64,000 bases of DNA from PALSA-350 sp963834445 (GTDB lineage Bacteria > Acidobacteriota > Terriglobia > Terriglobales > Acidobacteriaceae). Positions 1 to 8,286 of the stretch are shown here, piece by piece (the first letter of the stretch is position 1; each line of letters begins with the position of its first letter). A program made the translations under genes and the position numbers. The notes below the pieces were generated by a model, which was not told the origin of the DNA, searched no databases, and worked only from the letters and a program-made list of their open reading frames with translations. The stretch covers positions 620,001-684,000 of the forward strand of contig CAWIBU010000002.1 of NCBI GenBank assembly GCA_963834445.1. Direction: 5' to 3'.

Positions 1-741
1 GCCACCATTCGGCAGTACTGCAAAGCGACTCGACTGCCTACCGTGGGCGCCAACTTTCAATCGCTGGCCGAGCAGGCGGTGAAGGAGAACCACAGCCACA
101 CCCGCTATCTGGAAGCGCTGCTGTCCATCGAGTGCGAAGAGCGCGACCGGCACGCCATCGACAACCGCATTCGCGATGCCCACCTGCCGCGCTTGAAGAC
201 GCTGGAAGAGTTTGATTTCGCGCAAGCTCAGCAGATCCCGGCGGCACGCATTCGCGAGTTGGCCGAAGGCGGCTATATCGAACGCAAGGAACCGATTGTA
301 TTGATCGGGGAGTGCGGCACGGGAAAGACCCACCTGGCCATCGGCTTGTGCCTGGCCGCTTGCCGACAGAAGCGGCGCGTCCGCTTCACGACGGCGGCGG
401 CTCTGGTCAACGAGTTGGTGGAAGCCAAGCAGAACAACCAGGTGCGCAAGCTGATGATGCGTTGGCAGAAGTACGAGCTGATCGCGCTGGACGAAGTCGG
501 ATACGTACCTCTGGCAGACATCGGCGCGGAGTTCCTCTTTCAGGTGATCTCGGAGCGGGCTGAGCGGGCGGCCATCCTCGTCACCACCAACTTACCCTTC
601 TCGGAATGGACAACTGTGTTTCCCAATCCACGACTCTGTAAAGCAGTCTTGGACCGGATCACGGATCGAGCCCACATCATCGAAACCGGAACCGAATCCT
701 TCCGCTTCCGGCGCACGTTTGAAAGGAGCAAAAAGCATTGA
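1..741 (+). CDS. istB: IS21-family helper ATPase IstB (5' end outside window)
   Basis: The frame is open from base 1, so the true start lies upstream; 246 residues are visible. IstB is the AAA+ ATPase that, with the IstA transposase, drives cut-and-paste transposition of IS21 elements. Seen here: Walker A GECGTGKT (near base 308), Walker B LIALDEVGY (near base 480), and the sensor segment ILVTTNLPFSEW near the C-terminus, all in DnaA/DnaC-like order. A GTG at 43 is an internal codon and only a fallback start. istA would lie to the left, outside the window. The C-terminal end is complete. Identification by family motifs is firm; whether the element is still active cannot be judged. Confidence 0.93.
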   Translation, partial: ATIRQYCKATRLPTVGANFQSLAEQAVKENHSHTRYLEALLSIECEERDRHAIDNRIRDAHLPRLKTLEEFDFAQAQQIPAARIRELAEGGYIERKEPIVLIGECGTGKTHLAIGLCLAACRQKRRVRFTTAAALVNELVEAKQNNQVRKLMMRWQKYELIALDEVGYVPLADIGAEFLFQVISERAERAAILVTTNLPFSEWTTVFPNPRLCKAVLDRITDRAHIIETGTESFRFRRTFERSKKH

Positions 742-1203
742 GGGGCAAGCTTTAAACGCACAGCTACAGGCCGTGGAATTGACGCGCTGTGGAAAGCATG
801 GGAAAACGATAAAACCGTTTTCCCACCCTTCCCCCAGCCCTTGGAAATCGCTGCCGCGATTCCCACATTACACACGGCCACGACAACGAGAAAAATATCT
901 CTCAAAACCTATGAAGCCAAACCCGGAACAATGATGCACAATACCACTACCCAGGTGGGCCAAATTAGATGGTCAAAGTGGGCCACGCCGGATGAGCGAA
1001 CTCAACTAGGTTCGTCCTTCCCCGTCGGTTAGGTCACCGGATCCCTTGCTGCGAAATGAGAGTTCTGATCTGGCACAGCCTGTTAGGCAAAGAAGGGTTC
1101 AACGAGGGTATTTGGCCAAAGCTAGGCGATAATTCTGACAAACGTCCCTGCTTGATCCATAGCAAACAGGGCACGACGAAAACAAGCTCCTGAGGTTATA
1201 CAC
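742..1203. other. Gene-free stretch, probable right end of the IS21 element
   Basis: No convincing ORF. Besides the hairpin at 799-825 it holds two direct copies of GTGGGCCA (955-962 and 978-985, 23 bp apart). IS21-type ends usually carry short repeated transposase sites, so the element's right end is probably near 955-1020. This is inference; the left end is not in the window, so the terminal dinucleotides cannot be matched. Confidence 0.35.
799..825. other. Perfect hairpin downstream of istB
   Basis: A perfect 10-bp inverted repeat (TGGGAAAACG at 799-808 and CGTTTTCCCA at 816-825) with a 7-nt loop lies 58 bp after the istB stop. There is no U-run, so a terminator role is only possible; it may be part of the element end. 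Confidence 0.4.
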
Positions 1204-2031
1204 ATGCTCGTGTCCGATCCTTCTGTGTTAGCGATTCGCCAGCCCCGGTTGCTTGACCTATTCTGCTGCGCAGGAGGCGCAAGTGCTGGGTACAAAAGAG
1301 CAGGATTTGATGTGACGGGTGTGGATATCCGAGAACAGCCGAACTATCCGTTTCCTTTCATCAAAGCGGATGCTCTCAAGCTGGATCCGGCGTTCATTGC
1401 CTCATTCGATGCAGCACACGCGTCTCCTCCGTGCCAGTCATATTCCGACCTTGCAAAGCGTAATAACAATGCCGACAAATGGCCACGGCTCATCGAACCC
1501 ATCCGAAATCTATTGATTCGGGCTGGCGTGCCATACATCATCGAAAATGTGGATGGAGCCCCTCTATTGAATGCGATCGTTTTATGCGGCACAATGTTCC
1601 CGCAGTTACGTGTGCTTCGACATCGACTTTTCGAAGCGAACTTTATGATTTTGGCGCCCTCTCACAGCAAACACCCAAAGGTTCATACTTTTGATCGACG
1701 AAAATCTCACTTTGGGAAAACAAATGAATGGAAAGACTTTGTCCAGGTCACAGGGGGTGGCAACTGTACCCTTGCCGCGGCGCGCGATGCCATGGGTATC
1801 GAATGGATGACGAAGCGTGAGATCAACGAATCAATTCCGCCCATTTATACGAAGTTCATCGGGAAACAATTAATGAGGTATTTGCAATCGAGACGAATAT
1901 CACAAGTAGAAAGGCCCAAGGTCCTAAGCAATGGACAAAACCTCTGTAAGCTAGCACGCCCTGCCGATCTATCAGATCACTCATCAAATGAGCTTCCCGG
2001 GCGGCCCCAGGGAACGCTCGATCAAGCTTGA
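1204..2031 (+). CDS. Orphan DNA (cytosine-5) methyltransferase, phage type
   Basis: A 275-residue protein of the C5-cytosine DNA methyltransferase family, which transfers methyl groups from S-adenosylmethionine to cytosine C5. Motif I is DLFCCAGGASAGY (residues 18-30), motif IV SPPCQS with the catalytic Cys77, motif VI ENV (114-116), motif VIII-like LRHRLFE, and motif X near PPIYTKFIGKQLM. The spacing between motifs VIII and X is short, so the target-recognition domain is compact, as in phage-encoded orphan enzymes. The ATG at 1204 has a GAGG element about 10 nt upstream. No cognate endonuclease is adjacent; the nearest candidate partner is the opposite-strand gene at 2579-3310. Base composition is lower in GC than the core genes further right, consistent with transfer. 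Confidence 0.88.
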   Translation: MLVSDPSVLAIRQPRLLDLFCCAGGASAGYKRAGFDVTGVDIREQPNYPFPFIKADALKLDPAFIASFDAAHASPPCQSYSDLAKRNNNADKWPRLIEPIRNLLIRAGVPYIIENVDGAPLLNAIVLCGTMFPQLRVLRHRLFEANFMILAPSHSKHPKVHTFDRRKSHFGKTNEWKDFVQVTGGGNCTLAAARDAMGIEWMTKREINESIPPIYTKFIGKQLMRYLQSRRISQVERPKVLSNGQNLCKLARPADLSDHSSNELPGRPQGTLDQA

Positions 2032-2306
2032 GTTTCACGCCACGCCACCCCAGTCACTACCGTCGCTATCGTCACTTAATTGCAAGCAACCTCCGCTGCA
2101 CGGGGCCGATAGGCTGGAGAATAGTTCGCCAGCCAGCAGAACCTTTTTCATGAACGGAGGATGTGCTGCCAAAATTTCCAAGTCGGTTCACCCGCTGGCG
2201 TCATTTTGGGCCCAAGGACCCAAAATGTATTTTCCACGCAGATTGTTTGCAATTACTACCCCGCTCGATACGTAAGCAGAGATAGGGTAGAGCAGGGACC
2301 AACATA

Positions 2307-2543
2307 ATGACCGATCGCAAAATGATCACAGATTCACTTGCAGGTGCGCGCATTACACTCGATAACAAACTGTGCCAGTTACAGCACTATAACTTTGTTG
2401 AGAACCAGTGGTTTCCCCAAGACGAGGCTACGTGGCCGTTGCAGCGCGCTCGCGCGGAAGAATGGCTCTCCAGCTGGAATCGCGCGGATCGGTTCGCTGC
2501 CATGAACATCCTTACCGCCCCGCTCTACGATTTCCAAGGTTAA
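2307..2543 (+). CDS. Small hypothetical protein (78 aa)
   Basis: A 78-residue ORF between the methyltransferase and the opposite-strand gene at 2579. It is rich in Trp and Arg (for example ENQWFPQDEATW and AEEWLSSWNRADRF), with no signal peptide or membrane segment, and it resembles no family I recognise. Start ATG at 2307 has a purine-rich GCAGGGA about 10 nt upstream. An overlapping minus-strand frame exists but lacks protein-like features. Could be a real small accessory gene or a chance ORF. Confidence 0.35.
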   Translation: MTDRKMITDSLAGARITLDNKLCQLQHYNFVENQWFPQDEATWPLQRARAEEWLSSWNRADRFAAMNILTAPLYDFQG

Positions 2544-2578
2544 CAAAAAAATCGGCTGATCGAAAGCGGGCTCCGACC

Positions 2579-3310
2579 CTATCGTGAGCAGCGCGCATTG
2601 ACTGGCCAGGGAGGTCCGGCGCGGTTGGTCGCAGGCATCAAGTGCTCGAACCACGCAGACCGGATTTCGCGCGCATCCGCTTTGTACTCATTGAGAGGCG
2701 TCTGGCCACGTTCCTCGAACATGATGTCGAGCAGGGCTGCCACGGCCCGGACCGTCGCCTCTCGATCGTTCGTAGGTCGGAAGATCGCGTACATCCATCT
2801 GCCGTACCGCTTGAACGCTCGCTCATACGCTGGCCACGCGGTTTGGATGGAATCCGGCACATCGATGTCCGTGCGTGTCGGATCCTGCTTCGCCCAGGCT
2901 AACTGTGTTCCCCCACCAAACTTGTCATTCAACCAAGCACACAGCGCTTGCATTTTTCGCGCATGCCCGGGGCGTCCGAGGATGGTTTCATCGGGTGCGA
3001 GTCCCTGTGTGCCAATGACCATGGCCACGAGACAGGGTGCGTCTTCGACGGGAAAGATCACGAAGCTCATGCCCCCGTACGCCCCTGCATCCGGGTTCGA
3101 CGTGTGAATGTATGCGGCATACGGTACGCCCGCATCATTTCCACCCTTCATCTCTGGCGCTCGGAGCGTCACGGATTTCTCGGCTCTCTTTGCGTAACGC
3201 GTGCCGAAGAGCGCGGCCAGCGCCTTCTCGTTGCGCTCTTTCCAGGAGTCCAGCGTCGTCGAGTGGATGATGTCGGTCAGCAGGTCGAATGGCGAGGCCA
3301 TAATTCTCAT
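2579..3310 (-). CDS. Hypothetical protein, possibly an isolated McrB-type N-terminal domain
   Basis: A 243-residue protein with no signal peptide or membrane helix. The middle section, with GGMSFVIFPVED, VIGTQGLAPDE and GRPGHARKMQALCAWLN, has the look of the N-terminal specificity domains that precede AAA+ GTPase/ATPase modules in McrB-like restriction proteins. That resemblance is from memory and weak. No Walker motifs follow: the protein ends at the stop near 2579. If the reading is right, this is a restriction subunit cut down to its recognition domain, or a stand-alone reader, lying beside an orphan cytosine methyltransferase. Otherwise it is simply an unassigned accessory protein. Confidence 0.6.
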   Translation of the reverse strand: MRIMASPFDLLTDIIHSTTLDSWKERNEKALAALFGTRYAKRAEKSVTLRAPEMKGGNDAGVPYAAYIHTSNPDAGAYGGMSFVIFPVEDAPCLVAMVIGTQGLAPDETILGRPGHARKMQALCAWLNDKFGGGTQLAWAKQDPTRTDIDVPDSIQTAWPAYERAFKRYGRWMYAIFRPTNDREATVRAVAALLDIMFEERGQTPLNEYKADAREIRSAWFEHLMPATNRAGPPWPVNARCSR

Positions 3311-3582
3311 CCAGCTTTCTTGCGGTATTCGTTGCGAGGATCAGCTTACTAGGTCAAAAACAACTTTCCCACGCCTACGGCGCAGAACGGCAGCGAATGG
3401 CGCCAGCCAAGGGTCCGGTCTCGGTTCTTGTTTCACCAAAAGCGTCCGCAGCTTTGAGACCGCCCCTTTTAACCTAGGAGCAGGCCGATAGATCGTATGT
3501 CTGGCGCTCTGAAGTGTACGGGTAACGAACGCGCCCACACTGAGTGGCACGATATGCCAGATCTGACATATAATGCAAGCTG

Positions 3583-3921
3583 GTGAGCCCGAAAGACAGG
3601 CCGTTGGCATGGCTTCACGGCGCGGTGAAGACCCCTCCGTTTTCCAGGGCCGCGCGCCTCGAAGCCGGGTTCCTACGGCGACGGCTTCAGCGAGGTGAAT
3701 TGCTGTCGATGCCTCAATCTCGCCCGATGCCGAGCATTGGCGCACGCTGCCATGAGCTGAGAATCAACGACGGCGGTACTAATTGGCGTCTGGTCTACCG
3801 TATTGATACCGATGCCATTGTAATTTTGCAGGTCTTCGCCAAAAAGACCGGGGCTACGCCCAAAGCCGTGATCGCCACATGCCGTGAGCGTTTAAAGGAG
3901 TACGAGAATGCGGGAAAGTAA
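3583..3921 (+). CDS. HigB/Gp49-like type II toxin
   Basis: A 112-residue RelE-superfamily (DUF891, HigB/phage Gp49-like) protein. Such toxins cleave mRNA on the ribosome. Supporting segments are the central GARCHELRINDGGTNWRLVYR, the strand AIVILQVFAKKT and the C-terminal helix with RERLKEYENAG. It starts with GTG at 3583 and overlaps the downstream HTH antitoxin gene by 14 bp, the usual toxin-first order of HigBA modules. The N-terminal half has the expected helices between PFSRAARLEAG and the domain core. Family assignment is good; activity is untested. Confidence 0.85.
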   Translation: MSPKDRPLAWLHGAVKTPPFSRAARLEAGFLRRRLQRGELLSMPQSRPMPSIGARCHELRINDGGTNWRLVYRIDTDAIVILQVFAKKTGATPKAVIATCRERLKEYENAGK

Positions 3922-4222
3922 GCGCAAGAAGTTGGATACAAAGGGTTGGAAAATCGGAACTGCGAAGGATTTCCTCGGTATGTCCGATGAGGAAGAGTCA
4001 TACGTCAACCTTCGGTTAAGTCTCGCGGAGGGCCTCAAGACACGGCGTCAGGCCCATGGAGTCACTCAGATCGGACTCGCTCAGGCCATCAAATCCAGTC
4101 AATCGCGAGTTGCCAAGATGGAGGCGGGCGACCCAACCGTATCTCTCGACTTGCTCGTCAAGTCACTATTTGCGCTGGGTGCGTCGAACCGGGAACTGGC
4201 GGCGATCATTTCTCGACGCTGA
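3908..4222 (+). CDS. HigA-like XRE-family antitoxin
   Basis: A 104-residue helix-turn-helix protein, expected to neutralise the preceding toxin and to repress the operon. The XRE domain covers residues about 40-95, with LKTRRQAHGVTQIGLAQAI followed by SSQSRVAKMEAGDPTVSLD, the canonical HTH recognition stretch. The N-terminal 35 residues (KRKKLDTKGWKIGTAKDFL) resemble the toxin-binding leader of HigA-type antitoxins. The ATG at 3908 lies inside the toxin gene, with GGAG about 9 nt upstream, so translation is probably coupled. Confidence 0.85.
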   Translation: MRESKRKKLDTKGWKIGTAKDFLGMSDEEESYVNLRLSLAEGLKTRRQAHGVTQIGLAQAIKSSQSRVAKMEAGDPTVSLDLLVKSLFALGASNRELAAIISRR

Positions 4223-4284
4223 CGATTCGTGGCCAGACAGAAGTGAACCTTTCACCGGAGTGCTACTGTCCCGGGCCGCCTACC

Positions 4285-4599
4285 CTACCCAACTGCCGGC
4301 GCCTTCCATTTGTCTCTTGCGCTGTGGCGAATATGGAGCACGTCCACCCGCTTCTGTTTCTCACCAACACGAAAGATGATGCGATAGACGTGAGGCTTGT
4401 TGCCGTAGAGGAGATGGCGGAGTTGCGCTTTCTCCGGCGTCACGGGGCAGCGGTTTGGCAGTTCTTCCAGGCTGAGAACAGCCTCCCTGAGCCCTCGGTA
4501 CCACCTCAGGGCTGCATCAGACTCCCCGGCATGGATCTCCCGGTAAAGGCTGGCAAATTCGCGCTCGGCTCGGGCAGTGATGTTAACGAGGTATGCCAT
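4285..4599 (-). CDS. RelE/ParE-family toxin
   Basis: A 104-residue ParE/RelE-fold protein when started at the ATG at 4599 (MAYLVNITARAEREF). The open frame extends to 4650 but that would run far into the antitoxin gene. Family features: the first strand followed by an AEREFASLY helix, a middle helix with ALRWYRGLREAVLSLEEL, NRCPVTPE, and the C-terminal strands RHLLYGNKPHVYRIIF and VDVLHIRHSARD. It overlaps the upstream Phd-type antitoxin gene by 17 bp, as coupled toxin-antitoxin pairs do. RelE-like toxins cleave mRNA and ParE-like ones poison gyrase; the sequence does not settle which. Confidence 0.83.
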   Translation of the reverse strand: MAYLVNITARAEREFASLYREIHAGESDAALRWYRGLREAVLSLEELPNRCPVTPEKAQLRHLLYGNKPHVYRIIFRVGEKQKRVDVLHIRHSARDKWKAPAVG

Positions 4600-4870
4600 T
4601 CCTGGCTTCAAACTCGTCGAAAAACTCTCGGACTGGTCGTGTACGGCCATGTGCTACGTCGTCGAGCCCCTGGCGAATACCTTCCTCAGCATCGGCGCGC
4701 GCGACAATGTCGAGCAGACGCTGATAAGCTTCGGCATCCTGCACCACGGCTGCAGCTTTGCCGTTAACCGTGAGCACTACCGGTCGTTTGGTCTTCTTGA
4801 GCTGTTTCATGAAGTCGCCGGACGACCGGCGAAACGTAGTCAGCGATTGAATGTCTCTCGTGATGTCCAA
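4583..4870 (-). CDS. Phd/YefM-family antitoxin
   Basis: A 95-residue antitoxin of the Phd/YefM family. The N-terminal DNA-binding part contains FRRSSGDFMKQLKKTKRPVV followed by LTVNGKAAAVVQDAEAYQRL, the family signature. The acidic C-terminal tail (VREFFDEFEARNG) is the expected toxin-binding segment. First gene of a two-gene minus-strand operon; family members repress their own promoter, here expected just above 4870. Confidence 0.87.
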   Translation of the reverse strand: MDITRDIQSLTTFRRSSGDFMKQLKKTKRPVVLTVNGKAAAVVQDAEAYQRLLDIVARADAEEGIRQGLDDVAHGRTRPVREFFDEFEARNGIPR

Positions 4871-5195
4871 CCTGTTCGCTCCCGATTTTTTGGCACCTAA
4901 TTAGGTGCTACCAGAATACACTCCCCGGTAAAAGGAAAATGGGTAGAGATCCGGGGACATGGTAGAGATCCGGGCATGATACCTATTCACCTTGAAAATC
5001 CACCCTGAGCCAGGTCTGCTCTTGGGCATGCGATTCCACAGCAAAGGCCACCGCAGGACCCCGATTGGGCAGGGCCCTCAAGGGTCTCGCCCTTGATCGA
5101 AGCCACAGGCAAGCAGCAAAGCTCGACGCACCTCAGTCCAGCGTTCCCCAGGCAACGTACACCGGTCATCGCTCCTCCGCTATCATGGTCACCGC
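4871..5195. other. Gene-free stretch with a short direct repeat
   Basis: No protein-like ORF. It contains two copies of GGTAGAGATCCGGG (4942-4955 and 4961-4974; 19-bp period), similar in style to the end repeats of transposons, so it may be a relic of a departed element. The segment also carries the promoter regions of the minus-strand antitoxin operon and of the gene starting at 5196. Confidence 0.4.
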
Positions 5196-6386
5196 ATGCC
5201 GGTGACCCATCTCGTGTTCCCAAAATCAGCCACCTTATCGTCCGCGCGCATCCTCACCGCGGCCGCCTCATTCGGCCTGCTCACGTTGCTCCCTCTGCCC
5301 GCGCAGGCGCAGAGCGGTTCGAACACCCACCCACCGCCTCCCGCGCCCATTCTTGATTCCTATCCTTCGCCGCTGCCTGCGGTGCACGCCACAGGCTCGA
5401 ACGCCAGGCCCCTGCTCAAGCAGCTCCACCGTTTCAGCGCAGCCGATGTGCCCGTCCTCGGCCCTGAAGAAGAGCCGGTTGCCCCGCTCGCCGCGCAAAA
5501 TCCTGCCCCCACCGGCCTTCCCGACAAAGGCGCCTCGCAGCATCCCATGCTCTACATCGGCGAGGGCTACAACAAGATGTTTCTCATCAACCACGGCAAG
5601 ACGCAGTGGACCTACTCCACCGGCGGCGGCTACGAGTACGACGACGTCTGGATGCTCTCGAACGGCAACGTCCTCTTCACCCGCATGTACTACATTGCCG
5701 AGATCACCCCGGCCAAGCAGATCGTCTGGCGCTACGATGCCCCCCGCGGAACTGAGATCCACACCTGCCAGCCCATCGGCTTCGATAAGGTCATGTTCGT
5801 CCTCAACGGCCTGCCCGGCCCGCGCCTGATGATCGTCAACATCCATACCAAGGCAGTCGAGGTCGACCACCAGCTGCCCGCCGTCAGCGCGACCGACGTT
5901 ACCACCATCCACCCGCAGTTCCGCCGCATGCGCATCACAGCGCAGGGAACCTACCTCGCTTCCTTCCTCATGATGGGTCGCGTCGTCGAATACGACAAAG
6001 ACTTCAAGGAGATCTGGCACTACGACATCCCCCACCCCTGGGCCGCCCTCCGGCTCAAGAACGGCAACACCCTCATCACCGCCGAGCAAGCCGTCCTCAC
6101 CCGCGAAGTCAACCCCAAAGGCGAGACTGTCTGGGAACTGACCAAAGCCGACATCCCGCCCCAGTACTGGTATGGCAACGCCCAATCCGTCACTCGTCTC
6201 GACAACGGCGACACCCTCGTCTGCTCCCGCGGCGGCGATCATCACGGCCCCCAGTTGGTCGAGGTAAACCGTGCCAAGAAGGTCGTCTGGGTGATGCAGG
6301 ACTGGGCTCACTACGGCCCCGCCACCGCGGTTCAGATACTCGACGACGCCGGCTACCCCGAGCGCCCTGGCGACAGCACCCACTAA
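5196..6386 (+). CDS. Secreted PQQ-like beta-propeller protein
   Basis: A 396-residue exported protein. Residues 1-38 form a signal peptide (hydrophobic LTAAASFGLLTLLPLPAQAQ). After a Pro-rich linker the rest is built of repeated propeller blades with W and D/N-G turns, such as GKTQWTYSTGGGYEYDDVW, ALRLKNGNTLITA and VTRLDNGDTLVCS. This resembles arylsulfotransferase/PQQ-like propellers, but no catalytic signature is clear, so it may be a binding protein. Antisense ORFs over the same span are a by-product of GC-rich codon use. Confidence 0.7.
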   Translation: MPVTHLVFPKSATLSSARILTAAASFGLLTLLPLPAQAQSGSNTHPPPPAPILDSYPSPLPAVHATGSNARPLLKQLHRFSAADVPVLGPEEEPVAPLAAQNPAPTGLPDKGASQHPMLYIGEGYNKMFLINHGKTQWTYSTGGGYEYDDVWMLSNGNVLFTRMYYIAEITPAKQIVWRYDAPRGTEIHTCQPIGFDKVMFVLNGLPGPRLMIVNIHTKAVEVDHQLPAVSATDVTTIHPQFRRMRITAQGTYLASFLMMGRVVEYDKDFKEIWHYDIPHPWAALRLKNGNTLITAEQAVLTREVNPKGETVWELTKADIPPQYWYGNAQSVTRLDNGDTLVCSRGGDHHGPQLVEVNRAKKVVWVMQDWAHYGPATAVQILDDAGYPERPGDSTH

Positions 6387-6474
6387 ACGGCAAAGCCGGC
6401 AGCCGTGGTGATCATGAAGCTTTTGCCCGGATTCCTGCCGGTATTCGAGCTGTCAGCGAATCCAGCGCCGCCCG

Positions 6475-8286
6475 CTAACCCGGATATAGAAATTTCCGCC
6501 GCTTCTCGATCAGCTCCAGCAGTGTCCGCTTGAGCTTATATTTCCGGCAAAGCACGGCAAGCTGCTGGTCAAACTCCGCGCTCTTTCCCGCCCTATGCCA
6601 CAACGCTGCCGCTTTCTCCAGCAGTTGAACCCCCGGCTTATACTTGCCGCTCCGCGCGCCGGCGATCGCCTGGTCCCCGAGCTGGAAATAAACCGCCGCC
6701 GCGTCTTCCGGCGAGTCTTTCTCGCGCAGCGTAGCCAGCCGCTGCCATAAATCGCTCCGGCAACCCCCGCTCCGCGCTTCCTGCCAGGCTTCTTCCGGCT
6801 TTCCCTCATGCAGCAGAAGCTCGACCGGTAGCGAGCAATCCGGCTTTTGCTGCATCCAGAGAGGACCTCCTCTGGCAGCTTGCAGCTGACTCTTCTCCAG
6901 CGCTTCGGCAAACACTCGCCGAATCAGAGCCCAGGCCTGCGCGCGCCACTCGTCCCACTCCTCAGCCGCCACGGCAAACCTCTCCAGCTCCCGGTAGCTG
7001 GGCAATCCGGGACTGTTACGAAATTCGACCCAGATCATCCGCAGGGCATCGGCATGGCGACCGCGCCGCTGATATTCCTCCGCCACAAACACCCGCAGCG
7101 CCGCAGCCTGAAAACCAGGGCACGCGGCTACCCCTCGCTCCGCCCACTCCAGCGCCTGGTCATGCTTCGCCGCCTCACGATACAACCTGGCGATGCGGAG
7201 ATATTGGTTGGCCGAACGCAGATCCCGTGCCAGCACTGCAACCAGCTCTTCCAGATCACCGGATTGGCGCGCCAGCGACTCCATCATGGAAGTAAGCGTA
7301 TAAAGATGCGGAAGGGCGCGCCCACTCTGCGTTTCGATCTGCACCGGCACCTTGGCCCACTCCACCTCTGCCTTCTTGCGGAAGGCGGCCAGGCCACGCG
7401 CTCCCAGCACAGACGCATAAGTTTCCGCAGAGTTATGCCACTCGCTGTAGCCTGCCTGCCACTGCAGCAGGAAAAGCTTCTCGCCCAGCTTCACCGGGTC
7501 GGGCGGCGCCGCAAGACACGCGCTCAGATGCAGCTCCTGCAGCTGCCCTATCAGCTCACTCATGTAGCCGTCTGAATCATCTACTTTTTCAATGGCCGCG
7601 GCGACCCAGCGCAGTCCGCTCTCACACAAGTCAATCATCGCGGAGGCGTGCCCACTCTCGATCAACGCTCGAACGCCGTCGAGCGCTTCCTGCACCCCCG
7701 CAGCATAGGCCGGCATGTTGCGGTACTCCATAAAACGGCGCACCCGGATCGCGCTCTCCAGCGACTTCCTGGTCTCTGCCAGCAACACTTCGGAACCCAG
7801 GTGCCGCGACGCCGCCAGTACCAACTTCTTATGCAGCGACTCGTCTTCCGCCGCCCAGTCGAGCAGCCACGCGATCAGCGTCTCTTTGTCTTCCTGGTGG
7901 AGCGCCCTGCTCACCTCTTCGTCGGTGATCGGCGGCGCAGCGGCTCGCTTCTTCACCGCCGCCGGCGCGGTCCGTTCGAGCCACGCCAGGCCGGCCGCGA
8001 CGCAGTGCTTGCAAAACTCACCGTCGCTGCCCAGGGGGCATGCGCAGCGGTACTCCAGTGTCTTCGCCTTACCCGTCGTCAGCTGCACCACATATTCTTC
8101 GCTGCCCATGACAATGGCGCGCACGCTGTCGCCCACTTGCTGCAACGACGAAACGCGGTCCTCCTCGAAATAAGCAACGCCGCGTTCGTAATAGCGTTCG
8201 CCGGCAAGGCGACGGATCAACGAACGGGTGATGACTTTGTCGAGAACGCCAGAGCTCTCCAGAGAAGGTGCAGGGCGCGCCCTCAC
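6475..8286 (-). CDS. SWIM zinc-finger protein with helical repeats
   Basis: A 603-residue cytosolic protein. Near the N-terminus is a SWIM finger: Cys81-x-Cys83-x8-Cys92-x-His94 (CACPLGSDGEFCKHC), a CxCxnCxH fold that binds DNA or protein. The remaining ~480 residues are alpha-helical and TPR/HEAT-like, for example REAAKHDQALEWAERGVAAC. The GTG start at 8286 directly abuts the TAA stop of the FRP-like gene upstream, so the two are almost certainly one transcription and translation unit. A biological role is not known. Confidence 0.8.
   Translation of the reverse strand: MRARPAPSLESSGVLDKVITRSLIRRLAGERYYERGVAYFEEDRVSSLQQVGDSVRAIVMGSEEYVVQLTTGKAKTLEYRCACPLGSDGEFCKHCVAAGLAWLERTAPAAVKKRAAAPPITDEEVSRALHQEDKETLIAWLLDWAAEDESLHKKLVLAASRHLGSEVLLAETRKSLESAIRVRRFMEYRNMPAYAAGVQEALDGVRALIESGHASAMIDLCESGLRWVAAAIEKVDDSDGYMSELIGQLQELHLSACLAAPPDPVKLGEKLFLLQWQAGYSEWHNSAETYASVLGARGLAAFRKKAEVEWAKVPVQIETQSGRALPHLYTLTSMMESLARQSGDLEELVAVLARDLRSANQYLRIARLYREAAKHDQALEWAERGVAACPGFQAAALRVFVAEEYQRRGRHADALRMIWVEFRNSPGLPSYRELERFAVAAEEWDEWRAQAWALIRRVFAEALEKSQLQAARGGPLWMQQKPDCSLPVELLLHEGKPEEAWQEARSGGCRSDLWQRLATLREKDSPEDAAAVYFQLGDQAIAGARSGKYKPGVQLLEKAAALWHRAGKSAEFDQQLAVLCRKYKLKRTLLELIEKRRKFLYPG

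Noticed and set aside
1988..2275. 95-codon ORF overlapping the methyltransferase end
   Set aside because: Starts inside the methyltransferase gene with no RBS; Pro/Ser-rich with no conserved feature.
3341..3745. 134-codon minus-strand ORF upstream of the HigB-like gene
   Set aside because: Covers the toxin gene in antisense and has no protein-like composition.
5268..6383. A 371-codon minus-strand ORF opposite the beta-propeller gene (and a 425-codon one at 12063-13340)
   Set aside because: Composition is dominated by Gly/Val/Asp/Ala runs typical of the antisense of GC-rich, proline/threonine-coded genes. No motif, RBS or signal, while the sense genes have signal peptides and repeats.
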